This document shows positions 17,579-26,492 of a DNA stretch of 64,000 nt, piece by piece. The stretch's first letter is position 1. The number at the start of each line of letters is the position of its first letter. The stretch lies in assembly GCF_000963865.1 (NCBI RefSeq), contig NZ_CP011071.1:248001-312000 (forward strand), written 5' to 3'. The stretch is from Flagellimonas lutaonensis. Its GTDB lineage: Bacteria > Bacteroidota > Bacteroidia > Flavobacteriales > Flavobacteriaceae. The position numbers and the translations under genes were made by a program. The notes under the pieces are model-generated. The model saw only the letters and a program-made list of their open reading frames with translations, did no database searches and was not told the DNA's origin.

Positions 17579-18970
17579 ATGAAAGAAAATTCTATGTTCG
17601 ATGAATTCGAACCGGTTTCGGCCAAACAGTGGAAACAAAAGATCCAAGTCGATCTAAAAGGTGCCGACTATAACGAAAGCTTGGTTTGGGAAACTTTGGA
17701 AGGCATCGCGGTAAAACCCTTTTACCACTCTGAAGACCTTGAAAACAAGAAGCCCTACCCACTATCGGTGCCCAAGACTTTCAAAATTGCCGAGATGGTG
17801 GAAATCGGGGATGCCCCACAGACCAAACAGCAGGTTTTGAATGCCTTAGACAAAGGTGCGGAAAGTCTTTGGTTACGGGTAAAAAATCCTTCGATATTAT
17901 GGCAAGATGTTTTAGCGGGAGTTGATCTAAAAGATATTGCCCTCTACTTTGAGTTTACTTTTTTTGACGGGGATGCCATTTTACGATTGATGAAATTTTT
18001 TGATGGTAAAACACAACTGCACCTTATGCTTGACCCGATTGGAAATTTGGCCAAAACGGGCAATTGGTCTGGCCAAACACCGGACGACCTTGAATTATTG
18101 GTCCAAATACTCGGCCAGGCAAACAATGTTGGCGTAGGTTCTGTATTGGCGGTAGACACTGCAATCTACCAAAATGCCGGTGCCAACATGGTACAACAAT
18201 TGGCGTATGCACTCGCACATGTAAATGAATACTTGAATCAATGGGCAAATTCATCCGAAAGGGAAGATTCATTACCTGTCATATTCGAAGTGGCCGTGGG
18301 AGGCAACTATTTCTTTGAAATCGCCAAGCTTCGCGCATTGCGACTGCTTTGGGGGACCCTTGCCAAGGAATTCGGGCTAAAAGACGATTGCCACATTCTC
18401 GCAGTGCCCAGCAAACGCAATAAAACCCTGTACGATTACAATGTGAACATGCTTCGAACCACCACCGAGTGCATGTCGGCCATACTGGGTGGCGCAAATA
18501 CCGTTTGCAACCTAGCCTATGATGCCCTATATCATGACAAGAACGACTTTGCCGATCGTATTGCACGCAACCAACTCTTGATATTAAAGAACGAGAGCTA
18601 TTTTGATGGGGCCGCCTCGGCAGCCGAAGGTTCCTATTACATAGAGACCCTAACGAACCAGCTAGCCGAAAAAAGCCTTGAACTGTTCAAACAGCTCGAG
18701 AAAGCCGGTGGTTTTCTAAATCAATTGAAGGAAGGCACCATACAGCGAAAAATTAAGGAAAGTGCAGCCAAGGAACAGCGACTGCTCGATGAGGGCAAAT
18801 TGGTATTGGTGGGAACCAACAAATACCCGAATGCCGATGATAAAATGAAAAACGAACTGACCAAACAGCCTTTTACCAAAGCCAGAAACGAAAAGACTTT
18901 GATCGAACCGATTGTGCCCAAAAGACTGGCTGAAAAATTGGAGAAAGAACGGCTAGACAAGGAAGGTTAA
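17579..18970 (+). CDS. methylmalonyl-CoA mutase small (beta) subunit
   Basis: 463 residues; a second in-frame Met at 17594 is possible. Matches the non-catalytic small subunit of heterodimeric adenosylcobalamin-dependent methylmalonyl-CoA mutase, which interconverts methylmalonyl-CoA and succinyl-CoA: N-terminal EFEPVSAKQWKQKIQVDLKG, NMLRTTTECMSAILGGANTV and NQLLILKNESYFDGAASAAEG-type stretch (positions about 285-345). It has no C-terminal cobalamin DxHxxG motif, as expected of this subunit in Bacteroidota. The large B12-binding subunit, normally the next gene, is absent: an unrelated exported protein and then parA follow. Confidence 0.85.
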   Translation: MKENSMFDEFEPVSAKQWKQKIQVDLKGADYNESLVWETLEGIAVKPFYHSEDLENKKPYPLSVPKTFKIAEMVEIGDAPQTKQQVLNALDKGAESLWLRVKNPSILWQDVLAGVDLKDIALYFEFTFFDGDAILRLMKFFDGKTQLHLMLDPIGNLAKTGNWSGQTPDDLELLVQILGQANNVGVGSVLAVDTAIYQNAGANMVQQLAYALAHVNEYLNQWANSSEREDSLPVIFEVAVGGNYFFEIAKLRALRLLWGTLAKEFGLKDDCHILAVPSKRNKTLYDYNVNMLRTTTECMSAILGGANTVCNLAYDALYHDKNDFADRIARNQLLILKNESYFDGAASAAEGSYYIETLTNQLAEKSLELFKQLEKAGGFLNQLKEGTIQRKIKESAAKEQRLLDEGKLVLVGTNKYPNADDKMKNELTKQPFTKARNEKTLIEPIVPKRLAEKLEKERLDKEG

Positions 18971-18997
18971 GATATTCTTGCCCTCATCAGAACTGCT

Positions 18998-19498
18998 ATG
19001 TTATATAAAATACTTCTGCTTATCGTTTTTTCCTTTTTGGCTGTTAATTTAACCGCTGAAGCACAAGGACATCAACTGAAACTCGAAAAGCTCAGAAAGG
19101 GAAAAGTAAAACGAACCAAAATCTTTGAGGAAGGTGATTTTTTGATTATCAGAACCTATAATGGCAATCGTCATAAAGGCATATTTGCCGTAAACGATGG
19201 ACAAAGCATTATACTTGAGGGCGGCAGTATTGTTCAACTTGGTGAAATTGCAAAAATCCGTAAAAGAAACGGCAAACTATTCGGAGGTATCGCGCTGGTT
19301 TTTTTAGGCACCACCACTTCTTTTCTGGGAGCGTGGGCCACTGCCGTAGAAGGTATATTTGATGTCGATGACGACAACAATGGGGAAATAGCTACCGCGG
19401 TAGGATTAGGTACTTTGGCCGGAGGTATTTTTATGCTTTCCATTTACAATTACCATCCGCAAAATGGAAAATGGCGGTTATCGATTGTTGGGAATTGA
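18998..19498 (+). CDS. exported protein of unknown function with a hydrophobic segment
   Basis: 166 residues. Residues about 1-22 (MLYKILLLIVFSFLAVN, then TAEAQG) look like a cleavable signal peptide. A hydrophobic, glycine-rich segment lies at about 90-115 (LFGGIALVFLGTTTSFLGAW) and another at about 130-150. In between is a small region with EEGDFLIIRTYNG and LGEIAKIRKRNGK. I recognise no family. It lies 27 bp after the mutase subunit, where the large mutase subunit would be expected, and before a 247-bp gap. Confidence 0.65.
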   Translation: MLYKILLLIVFSFLAVNLTAEAQGHQLKLEKLRKGKVKRTKIFEEGDFLIIRTYNGNRHKGIFAVNDGQSIILEGGSIVQLGEIAKIRKRNGKLFGGIALVFLGTTTSFLGAWATAVEGIFDVDDDNNGEIATAVGLGTLAGGIFMLSIYNYHPQNGKWRLSIVGN

Positions 19499-19745
19499 TT
19501 GTTTTCCGCTTTCTAAAATAGCAGTAAAAAGCTAACGATAGCACCAATAACTGTGTTTGGCCAATCGTAGAAAAATTGGTTCAACTTTTAGCAATTACTT
19601 CATCCAAAAGCGATTGAAATCATCCAATAAAACAATCCTTAACGTACTTTAACGTGCAAAGTGGCACTTATTCACTTTGTGTTAACAAAATACATTTTTT
19701 GCAAGCGCAAATAATCGTATTTTTAGCCTCTAACTTACTGATGAA
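19499..19745 (+). promoter_or_regulatory. parAB upstream region with promoter and small inverted repeat
   Basis: No gene is seen in these 247 bp. A promoter-like pair is TTG at 19699-19701 and TATTTTTA at 19718-19725 (16-bp spacer), 20 bp before parA. Upstream lie two near copies of TTAACGTRC (19639-19647, 19649-19657) and the inverted repeat CAAAGTG/CACTTTG (19657-19663, 19673-19679). No sequence close to the canonical parS (TGTTNCACGTGNAACA type) was seen here. Confidence 0.4.
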
Positions 19746-20519
19746 ATGGGCAAGATAATTGCTATTGCAAACCAGAAGGGTGGTGTGGGCAAAACCACTA
19801 CCACCGTAAACCTAGCAGCCTCACTAGGTGTTTTGGAGAAAAAAGTGCTGTTGATAGATGCCGACCCCCAGGCGAACGCAACTTCTGGTCTGGGCATTGA
19901 TGTCGAAAGCATCGAAAAAGGCACTTATCAATTGCTGGAACATACGTTGCAGGCCGGGGAGGTGATCATTCAGACCGATTCGCCAAATGTTGACCTGATT
20001 CCCGCCCACATTGATTTGGTGGCCATCGAAATCGAACTGGTCGATAAAGACAATCGTGAGTACATGATGAAAGAGGCCATTAAGGGGCTGAAACAGCTGT
20101 ATGACTATATTCTGATAGACTGTGCGCCCTCATTGGGCTTATTGACACTGAATGCCCTTACGGCGGCCGACTCGGTTATGATACCGATCCAGTGCGAATA
20201 CTTTGCACTCGAGGGACTTGGCAAACTGTTGAACACGGTCAAAAGCGTACAGAAAATCCACAACATGGACCTCGATATCGAGGGGATGTTGCTCACCATG
20301 TACGACTCTAGGCTTCGTTTATCGAACCAGGTGGTCGAAGAGGTACGCAAACATTTCGGCGACATGGTGTTCAATACCATTATTCAAAGGAATGTACGGT
20401 TGAGCGAGGCACCCAGCTATGGCGAGAGCATTATCAAGTATGATGCAAGCAGTAAAGGTGCTGCCAATTATCTGAACCTTGCCAATGAACTGTTGAAAAA
20501 AAACAAGGAAAAAGTCTAG
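19746..20519 (+). CDS. parA: ParA/Soj chromosome partitioning ATPase
   Basis: 257 residues. Deviant Walker A KGGVGKTTTTVNLA (about 11-24) with the signature lysine, LLIDADPQANATSGLG, and Walker B-type ILIDCAPSLGLLTLNAL place it with the chromosomal Soj/ParA group that lacks an N-terminal HTH. ParA binds DNA as an ATP dimer and is cycled by ParB to move parS loci. Its stop abuts the parB start exactly, so both are made from one transcript. Confidence 0.95.
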   Translation: MGKIIAIANQKGGVGKTTTTVNLAASLGVLEKKVLLIDADPQANATSGLGIDVESIEKGTYQLLEHTLQAGEVIIQTDSPNVDLIPAHIDLVAIEIELVDKDNREYMMKEAIKGLKQLYDYILIDCAPSLGLLTLNALTAADSVMIPIQCEYFALEGLGKLLNTVKSVQKIHNMDLDIEGMLLTMYDSRLRLSNQVVEEVRKHFGDMVFNTIIQRNVRLSEAPSYGESIIKYDASSKGAANYLNLANELLKKNKEKV

Positions 20520-21431
20520 ATGGCGAAAGCAACCAAAAAACAGGCGCTGGGCAGGGGTCTGTCTGCCCTTTTGAGCGACCCTGAGAATGATATTAAATCG
20601 GCGAACGATAAGAATGCGGATAAGGTCATAGGTAGTGTTGTCGAGCTCGACATCGATGCCATTGAGGTCAATCCGTTCCAGCCGAGGTCAAACTTCAACG
20701 ACGAGGCCCTGAAAGAACTGGCCAGTAGTATCAAAGAACTGGGCATCATACAGCCCATTACTGTTCGAAAACTCGATTTTAACAAGTACCAATTGGTGTC
20801 GGGCGAGCGCCGTTACCGTGCGTCGAAATTGGTCGGTCTAAAGACAATTCCCGCCTATATTCGAATAGCAAACGATCAAGAGTCGCTTGAAATGGCCTTG
20901 GTCGAGAACATTCAGCGGCAAGACCTTGACCCCATCGAGATCGCCCTTTCGTACCAACGGTTGATCGAAGAGGTGCAGGTTACCCAAGAGCAGTTGAGCG
21001 AACGGGTGGGCAAAAAGCGTTCGACCATCTCCAATTACCTCAGGCTTTTGAAATTGGACCCCATCATACAAACCGGTATGCGCGATGGTTTCATCAGTAT
21101 GGGTCATGGCAGGGCCTTAATCAACATAGAAAAGCCAAAAGACCAGATACGCATTTACGAACAGGTGGTGGCCGAGGGGCTTTCAGTGCGTGAAACGGAA
21201 AAACTGGTCAAATCGTATCAACAGGCAACAGATGGCAAAAAGGCGGCAAAAAGCGGGAAGGCTTCGAAAAAACTTCCCGATTATGTGGCCGATAGCCTTG
21301 ACGAGATCAGTGAACACCTTGAAGCCAAAGTAGATATCACCGCCACCCCAAAAGGAAAAGGCAAGATCATCATTCCCTTTCATTCAAAGGAAGAATTCAG
21401 ACGTTTAAAAAAAATCTTGGCAGGTGAATAA
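20520..21431 (+). CDS. parB: ParB chromosome partitioning protein
   Basis: 303 residues. The N-terminal CTP-binding ParB/Srx domain has NPFQPRSNFNDEALKELA, QPITVRKL, SGERRYRASKL and ENIQRQDLDPIE; a KorB-type HTH follows (QEQLSERVGKKRSTISNYLRL-like, about 165-185) and a C-terminal dimer domain. It binds parS and spreads as a CTP-gated clamp. It starts on the base after the parA stop and overlaps the next gene by 8 bp. Confidence 0.95.
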   Translation: MAKATKKQALGRGLSALLSDPENDIKSANDKNADKVIGSVVELDIDAIEVNPFQPRSNFNDEALKELASSIKELGIIQPITVRKLDFNKYQLVSGERRYRASKLVGLKTIPAYIRIANDQESLEMALVENIQRQDLDPIEIALSYQRLIEEVQVTQEQLSERVGKKRSTISNYLRLLKLDPIIQTGMRDGFISMGHGRALINIEKPKDQIRIYEQVVAEGLSVRETEKLVKSYQQATDGKKAAKSGKASKKLPDYVADSLDEISEHLEAKVDITATPKGKGKIIIPFHSKEEFRRLKKILAGE

Positions 21432-22074
21432 GAGATTAGGCATCGTATGCTTGTTCCTGTTTTTGGGAAACATCGTTTTTTGTCAGGAAGACGACAAAAA
21501 AGGTGATGAAAAAGTAAAAGATTCCCTGTCTGCCGAGTTCAAGAAAAAGGGCGTTGTGGTCGAGGCAGCATCGTTTGAACGTCAGGCCATCAACCCATTG
21601 GCCCCGAGCAAGGCCGCTTTCTATTCGGCCGTACTGCCCGGTCTGGGTCAAATCTACAACAAACGTTACTGGAAAGCCCCGATTGTATGGGGGGCCATCG
21701 GTACCGGCATTTATGTGTATTCATTCAATAATGGTGAATACAATCGCTACCGTGATGCCTTTAAACGAAGAAAGGCCGGGTTTACCGATGATGAATTTTT
21801 TGACTTGGGGGCACCCGATGAGGGAAAGACCGAGCCAGACGTTTCAGATTCAGCCCTTGAAGATGCCCAAGAACGTTTTCAACGCGATCGTGATCTGGCT
21901 TTGTTGATCACCATTGCCCTGTATGCCCTCAACATTATCGATGCAAACGTAGATGCGCATTTGAAACAATACAATGTTGATGAGAACCTCAGCTTTGACA
22001 TACGGCCCTACCTAGATATAAATCCAGTGAGCTCCAATCCGAATTATGGACTCACAATGACCCTAAAATTTTGA
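21424..22074 (+). CDS. DUF5683 family membrane protein
   Basis: 216 residues from a GTG start at 21424 that overlaps parB by 8 bp. Residues about 1-20 form a signal peptide ending near VFCQ. The DUF5683 core follows: PSKAAFYSAVLPGLGQIYNK (about 61-80) with a membrane segment at KAPIVWGAIGTGIYVYSF and a second near LLITIALYALNIIDANVDAHL. Function is unknown; genes of this family are regular neighbours of parAB and dapB in Flavobacteriaceae. Confidence 0.8.
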   Translation: MNKRLGIVCLFLFLGNIVFCQEDDKKGDEKVKDSLSAEFKKKGVVVEAASFERQAINPLAPSKAAFYSAVLPGLGQIYNKRYWKAPIVWGAIGTGIYVYSFNNGEYNRYRDAFKRRKAGFTDDEFFDLGAPDEGKTEPDVSDSALEDAQERFQRDRDLALLITIALYALNIIDANVDAHLKQYNVDENLSFDIRPYLDINPVSSNPNYGLTMTLKF

Positions 22075-22076
22075 GT

Positions 22077-22775
22077 GTGAAAATAGGTCTGTTCGGATAC
22101 GGCAAAATGGGAAGGATGATAGAGCAGCTCGCAGTGGAGAGAAACCACCAAATTGTCGCCAAAGTAGATGTCGATACCCAACAAATCGACTTTCAATCAA
22201 TTGATTGCGCCATCGACTTCAGTACGCCAGATGCTGCTTTTGACAATATCAAAAGTTGTATCGACCATGGGGTTCCAGTGGTGTCTGGTACTACCGGGTG
22301 GCTTGACCAATATGACGAGGCCGTTGCCCACTGCAAACAGAAAAATGGGGCGCTCATATACGCCAGCAATTTTAGTCTGGGGGTCAACCTGTTTTTTGAG
22401 TTGAACGAAAAACTGGCAAAAATGATGGCTCCTCTTGAAAACTACAGGGTATCTATGGAAGAAGTGCACCATGTGCACAAATTGGACGCCCCCAGCGGAA
22501 CCGCCATCACCTTGGCCGAGGGCATTATCGAAAACTCAGATTATAACAATTGGACCTTGGGAAAAGCCAAGGAAACCGAAATTGCCATCAAAGTAAAACG
22601 TGAAAACGAAGTACCCGGCACACACGTGGTTACTTACAAGAGCGAAGTCGACAGTATAGATATCAAACATACCGCCCATAACCGAAAGGGCTTTGCCCTA
22701 GGTGCATTGATAGCGGCCGAATGGCTAGTGGGCAAAACGGGGGTCTTTACAATGAGAGATGTGTTAAACCTTTGA
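22077..22775 (+). CDS. dapB: 4-hydroxy-tetrahydrodipicolinate reductase
   Basis: 232 residues from GTG at 22077, which gives the family N-terminus KIGLFGYGKMGRM; a TTG at 22071 overlapping the upstream stop is a less likely start. Reduces the dihydrodipicolinate precursor with NAD(P)H in lysine and meso-diaminopimelate synthesis, so it feeds peptidoglycan. Seen: nucleotide loop GYGKMG, IDFSTPDAA, VSGTTGW, the substrate motif EEVHHVHKLDAPSGTA with catalytic His and Lys, and C-terminal HTAHNRKGFALGALIAAEWL. Confidence 0.95.
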   Translation: MKIGLFGYGKMGRMIEQLAVERNHQIVAKVDVDTQQIDFQSIDCAIDFSTPDAAFDNIKSCIDHGVPVVSGTTGWLDQYDEAVAHCKQKNGALIYASNFSLGVNLFFELNEKLAKMMAPLENYRVSMEEVHHVHKLDAPSGTAITLAEGIIENSDYNNWTLGKAKETEIAIKVKRENEVPGTHVVTYKSEVDSIDIKHTAHNRKGFALGALIAAEWLVGKTGVFTMRDVLNL

Positions 22776-22824
22776 AAAGTCGTAACATAGTTTAATTGAA
22801 TAGGTCTAAGAAATAAATATTTGT

Positions 22825-24531
22825 ATGAACACAACACAGTGGATCATTTTCATCCTTATAGTACAGGTCATTCATTTCTTGGGAACTTGGAAACTGTATA
22901 TAAAAGCGGGTCGTAAAGCATGGGAAGCTGCAGTACCCATATACAACGGCATCGTATTGATGAAGATTATCAAAAGGCCCAAGTGGTGGGTAGTCTTGTT
23001 GTTCATACCCATTATCAACCTTTTGATGTTTCCCGTGGTATGGGTCGAGACCATACGCAGTTTTGGCAAAAACAAAATCTGGGATACTTGGCTGGTTATT
23101 CTTACCCTGGGCTTTTATATCTATTACCTGAATTATGTGGAAGACGTGCAATACGTGCAAGACCGAAGCCTGAAGCCCCGATCAGCTTTGGGCGAATGGG
23201 TAAGCTCCATCGTTTTTGCCATTGTGGCCGCCACATTTGTACACACCTATTTCATTCAACCCTATGTGATCCCTACAGGATCTCTTGAGCGAACCCTTCG
23301 AGTCGGCGACTTTTTGTTCGTCAGCAAAATGCACTACGGTGCCCGTGTGCCCATGACCACCATTGCAGTGCCCATGGTTCACGATACCATACCTGGGCTG
23401 GGAATACGTTCGTACTTGAACAAACCACAATTGCCTTATATGAGGCTTCCGGGATTTCAAAAGGTCAAAAGAACTGATCTGGTCGTAATAAGCTGGCCTG
23501 CCGATACCGTACGGGTATTTTTTAAGGCTGAGGAAGCAGTAAAAAAACCCATCGACAAAAAATCAAATTACGTAAAACGCTGTACCGCGGTGCCGGGCGA
23601 CTCATTGGAAATCATCAACGGCAGGGTGCATATCAACGGTGAACCCTTGCAACTTCCCGATAGGGCAAAACTCATGTTCAACCGTATCGTATATTCGCAA
23701 AAAGGGGTATCGAGCAAGTTGCTCAATGAGGTAGGAGCCGATGATTTCTTCAGGTTTTATGTGCCGGCTGGTCTTACCCAGAACCAAATCAATATCTTAA
23801 GGCAATATGGTTATCAAATTGTGGCAGATGAAAGCGGCAAGCCCAAAATCATTACTGACGAAGAAGGTCTTCCCATAGAATTGATCCGACAATTGCGGTT
23901 ATCGTTAAAAGAGGAAACCCCCAAACAACGGATTGCCAATATGACCGATGAAATGGTGCGCAAATTGGAACAGCATGCCAGTATCGATTCAGTGGTCATG
24001 GAAGTCGAACCTGCGGGCAAGGCCGGGTATAAGACGTTTCCCCAGAGTCCGTTCTACCAATGGAACACTGATAACTTTGGCCCTATCTACATTCCTGAAA
24101 AGGGAGCCACCGTGGAAATAAACAAGAAAACCATCCCGCTTTACAAAAAGGTGATAAGGGATTACGAGCACAACGATGTGGTGGTCAAAGGCGACCAAGT
24201 TTTCATCAATGGCAAGGAAGCCCATTCATATACCTTTAAACAAGATTATTACTGGATGATGGGAGACAACCGCGATCATTCTGAAGACAGCCGCGCATGG
24301 GGCTATGTACCCGAAAACCATATTGTGGGCAAACCTGTTTTCATATGGATGAGTTTCGACAATTTTGACAAGGGAATTGCCAAATGGCGCCCACGGTGGG
24401 ACCGCTTTTTTACCACTGTCGGTGGTAGCGGTGAACCGGTTTCTTACCTCAAGTACTTTTTGATGCTGCTGGCGGGTTGGTTCATTTTTGATTTCTTTAG
24501 GAAGCGAAAAAAGTCGAACTCAAAATCGTAG
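22825..24531 (+). CDS. lepB: signal peptidase I with extra N-terminal membrane segments and a large insertion
   Basis: 568 residues, much longer than E. coli LepB (324). Three or so hydrophobic segments occupy residues about 5-105 before the canonical membrane anchor at about 125-145. The catalytic serine is Ser153 in PTGSLERTL and the general-base lysine is Lys251 in YVKRCTAVPGDS. The C-terminal box MGDNRDHSEDSRAWGYVP is intact and a last membrane span lies near the end. Between the Lys box and the C-terminal box is an inserted ~200-residue domain typical of Bacteroidota enzymes. It cleaves Sec signal peptides at the outer face of the inner membrane. Confidence 0.9.
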   Translation: MNTTQWIIFILIVQVIHFLGTWKLYIKAGRKAWEAAVPIYNGIVLMKIIKRPKWWVVLLFIPIINLLMFPVVWVETIRSFGKNKIWDTWLVILTLGFYIYYLNYVEDVQYVQDRSLKPRSALGEWVSSIVFAIVAATFVHTYFIQPYVIPTGSLERTLRVGDFLFVSKMHYGARVPMTTIAVPMVHDTIPGLGIRSYLNKPQLPYMRLPGFQKVKRTDLVVISWPADTVRVFFKAEEAVKKPIDKKSNYVKRCTAVPGDSLEIINGRVHINGEPLQLPDRAKLMFNRIVYSQKGVSSKLLNEVGADDFFRFYVPAGLTQNQINILRQYGYQIVADESGKPKIITDEEGLPIELIRQLRLSLKEETPKQRIANMTDEMVRKLEQHASIDSVVMEVEPAGKAGYKTFPQSPFYQWNTDNFGPIYIPEKGATVEINKKTIPLYKKVIRDYEHNDVVVKGDQVFINGKEAHSYTFKQDYYWMMGDNRDHSEDSRAWGYVPENHIVGKPVFIWMSFDNFDKGIAKWRPRWDRFFTTVGGSGEPVSYLKYFLMLLAGWFIFDFFRKRKKSNSKS

Positions 24532-24535
24532 GGTT

Positions 24536-25168
24536 TTGAAAGTTTTGTTGCATCCTACCTATTTTCCGAGTATAGAAACATTTTCTGTAATGGCCCAGAG
24601 AGCCATTATATGGGAAGCCAACGACAATTATCAAAAACAGACCTATCGAAATCGGTGCTATGTCTGCACCGATCAAGGGCGGCAAATGTTGAACATTCCT
24701 ATAAAGCACGTAGGCGGCGAACAAGGCAGACAAAAATATTCAGAGGTTCGAATCGACAATACCTACGGATGGCAGCGGCAGCATTTCAAGACATTGCAGA
24801 CGGCTTATAGGTCCTCGCCCTTTTTCGAATTTTATGAAGACCATTTGGCCACGTTGTTCGAAACAGAATTTGAATTCTTGCTCGCTTTTAATTTTAAGGC
24901 CATAGAAATTATCTGCTCGCTATTGGGCATGGATTTTCCTTTGGAAAAGACCATGAAGTATGAAACCAAGCCGACCCAAATGGTCGATGCCCGCTTTTTG
25001 GTCAATGCGAAAACGGCCCTGGATCCGCAGCAAGAGCCATACACCCAAGTTTTTTCAGATAGGCACGGTTTTGTGCCCAATTGCAGTATTTTGGATCTAC
25101 TCTTCAACGAAGGCACGAATGCCCTGGACTATCTGAAACGGCAAAACCTAGATTTCTTACGTGCTTAG
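24536..25168 (+). CDS. WbqC family protein
   Basis: 210 residues from a TTG start at 24536, which gives the family N-terminus KVLLHPTYFPSIETFS; the frame extends upstream into lepB but without similarity. Further family marks: WEANDNYQKQTYRNRCYV, LNIPIKHV, IDNTYGWQRQHFKTLQTAY and FEFYEDHLA. WbqC-like proteins occur in O-antigen and surface-glycan contexts, but their reaction is not settled. The gene overlaps the next start by 8 bp. Confidence 0.8.
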   Translation: MKVLLHPTYFPSIETFSVMAQRAIIWEANDNYQKQTYRNRCYVCTDQGRQMLNIPIKHVGGEQGRQKYSEVRIDNTYGWQRQHFKTLQTAYRSSPFFEFYEDHLATLFETEFEFLLAFNFKAIEIICSLLGMDFPLEKTMKYETKPTQMVDARFLVNAKTALDPQQEPYTQVFSDRHGFVPNCSILDLLFNEGTNALDYLKRQNLDFLRA

Positions 25169-25481
25169 GCTTATTGCACATTACGGCATCCATTTTTTGG
25201 TGCCCTTGGCCATAGGCTATTTTGGGTTTCCGAGAAGACGTTTTTTTGCAATTGCCATACTTCTTTCAGGCATCTTGATCGATGTAGATCATTTATGGGC
25301 AAACCCCATCTTTGACCCCGATCGATGCAGTATCGGTTTCCATTTTCTGCACAGTTATTGGGCCATTGGTCTATATGCCATTCTTCTTGTCTTTAGAAAA
25401 ACCCGCATTTTTGGCTTGGCCTTGATGCTGCACATTTTGGCCGATTTGGTAGACTGTCTATTCTTGCGACTTGAACTTTAG
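25161..25481 (+). CDS. DUF6122 family small membrane protein
   Basis: 106 residues from a GTG start inside the end of the WbqC gene. Three or four membrane segments contain a conserved pattern of polar residues: HYGIHF, DVDHLWANPIFDPDRCS, FHFLHSYW and LHILADLVDCL, which resembles membrane metal-dependent hydrolases of the YdjM type. Function is unknown. The last 24 bp overlap tail-to-tail with the gene on the other strand. Confidence 0.75.
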   Translation: MLRLIAHYGIHFLVPLAIGYFGFPRRRFFAIAILLSGILIDVDHLWANPIFDPDRCSIGFHFLHSYWAIGLYAILLVFRKTRIFGLALMLHILADLVDCLFLRLEL

Positions 25482-26489
25482 CGTCGCCATGATCGGGTAA
25501 TGGTCTGAAAGTTCTACATCAAAGTTTTGGTGGTCGAGCACCTCAAATGATCGGTCGGCAAAGATATAGTCGATTCTAAAGGGCATGCCCATTAAACTAT
25601 ACGTTCTTCCAAATCCTCTGCCTGCTTCATTAAAGGTGTCCAACATATCTCCTTTTAGCAGCTTGTAGATTCTGGAGAAAGGTGTGTTATTCAAATCTCC
25701 ACAAATTATCGTCGGATAATTTACCTGTGACAAATGTTTCTTCAATATTTCAACTTGCTCTTCTTGTTTGACAAATGTATTGGTCAACCGTTTAAAGAGT
25801 CGTCCAGAATTTTCTTTAGAAATGGCAGATGGATACAATCGCAACGATTGTAAGTGCCCGTTGTAAACCCTGATGGTGTCATGATTGTACAACAAATCAA
25901 CATAAATACTATTGTTAGTGGTATTGGGGAAATCCAATGCCCCTTTGTCTATAATAGGATATTTAGAAAATATGGCTTGTACAACATACTTTTTCCCATT
26001 ATGAAATATATAGTTGACAAATTTGTAGGGGTAACTTTCAAAATCCTTTGTTCTTCTGTTGTCAAACTCTTGAAAAACCAAAATATCGGGGTCAAGACCT
26101 AAGGTAAACTCAACAATTTGATTTCCGGTATCTTTTTCGGGAATCCAGTCATACAGATCAAAAGCCCTTACGTTGTAGCTAAGTATTGTAAGCCCCTCAA
26201 TATCTTGTCCTTTCTTGTATGGAACTTTAAAGAATGAATCGAAGAACAAAAAGTTAAGCAGCAAAATACAGAGGGAAGGAATGGCATAATTTCGTTTTTT
26301 CGACAACATCCAAAATATCATGAAAAGGAAGTTTATTATCATCAGGTAATAAACCATCAATGACAGAAAAGACAAAATCGGAAAATATCTTATGGGGGCA
26401 TACTGCACAAAGTAGGAGGCAAACAATAGAAAAGCGAAAAACATGTTAGCCACAAAAACGATTTTCTGAAACCTCGACAACTTTCCCAC
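25458..26489 (-). CDS. membrane-anchored endonuclease/exonuclease/phosphatase family protein
   Basis: 343 residues. Three hydrophobic segments lie at about 10-30, 35-60 and 68-85; the EEP domain follows with LTILSYNVRAFD, DPDILVFQEFDN (metal Glu), VRVYNGHLQSLR, ICGDLNNTPFSRIY and the final RIDYIFADRSFEV plus SDHYPIMATL. These are the usual Mg-dependent catalytic marks (N, E, D-x-N, D, S-D-H). Substrate could be DNA, RNA, phosphoinositide-like or other phosphodiester; no guess is supported. It is the last gene of the operon running from 30225 and converges with a 24-bp overlap on DUF6122. Confidence 0.85.
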   Translation of the reverse strand: MGKLSRFQKIVFVANMFFAFLLFASYFVQYAPIRYFPILSFLSLMVYYLMIINFLFMIFWMLSKKRNYAIPSLCILLLNFLFFDSFFKVPYKKGQDIEGLTILSYNVRAFDLYDWIPEKDTGNQIVEFTLGLDPDILVFQEFDNRRTKDFESYPYKFVNYIFHNGKKYVVQAIFSKYPIIDKGALDFPNTTNNSIYVDLLYNHDTIRVYNGHLQSLRLYPSAISKENSGRLFKRLTNTFVKQEEQVEILKKHLSQVNYPTIICGDLNNTPFSRIYKLLKGDMLDTFNEAGRGFGRTYSLMGMPFRIDYIFADRSFEVLDHQNFDVELSDHYPIMATLKFKSQE

Positions 26490-26492
26490 CTG

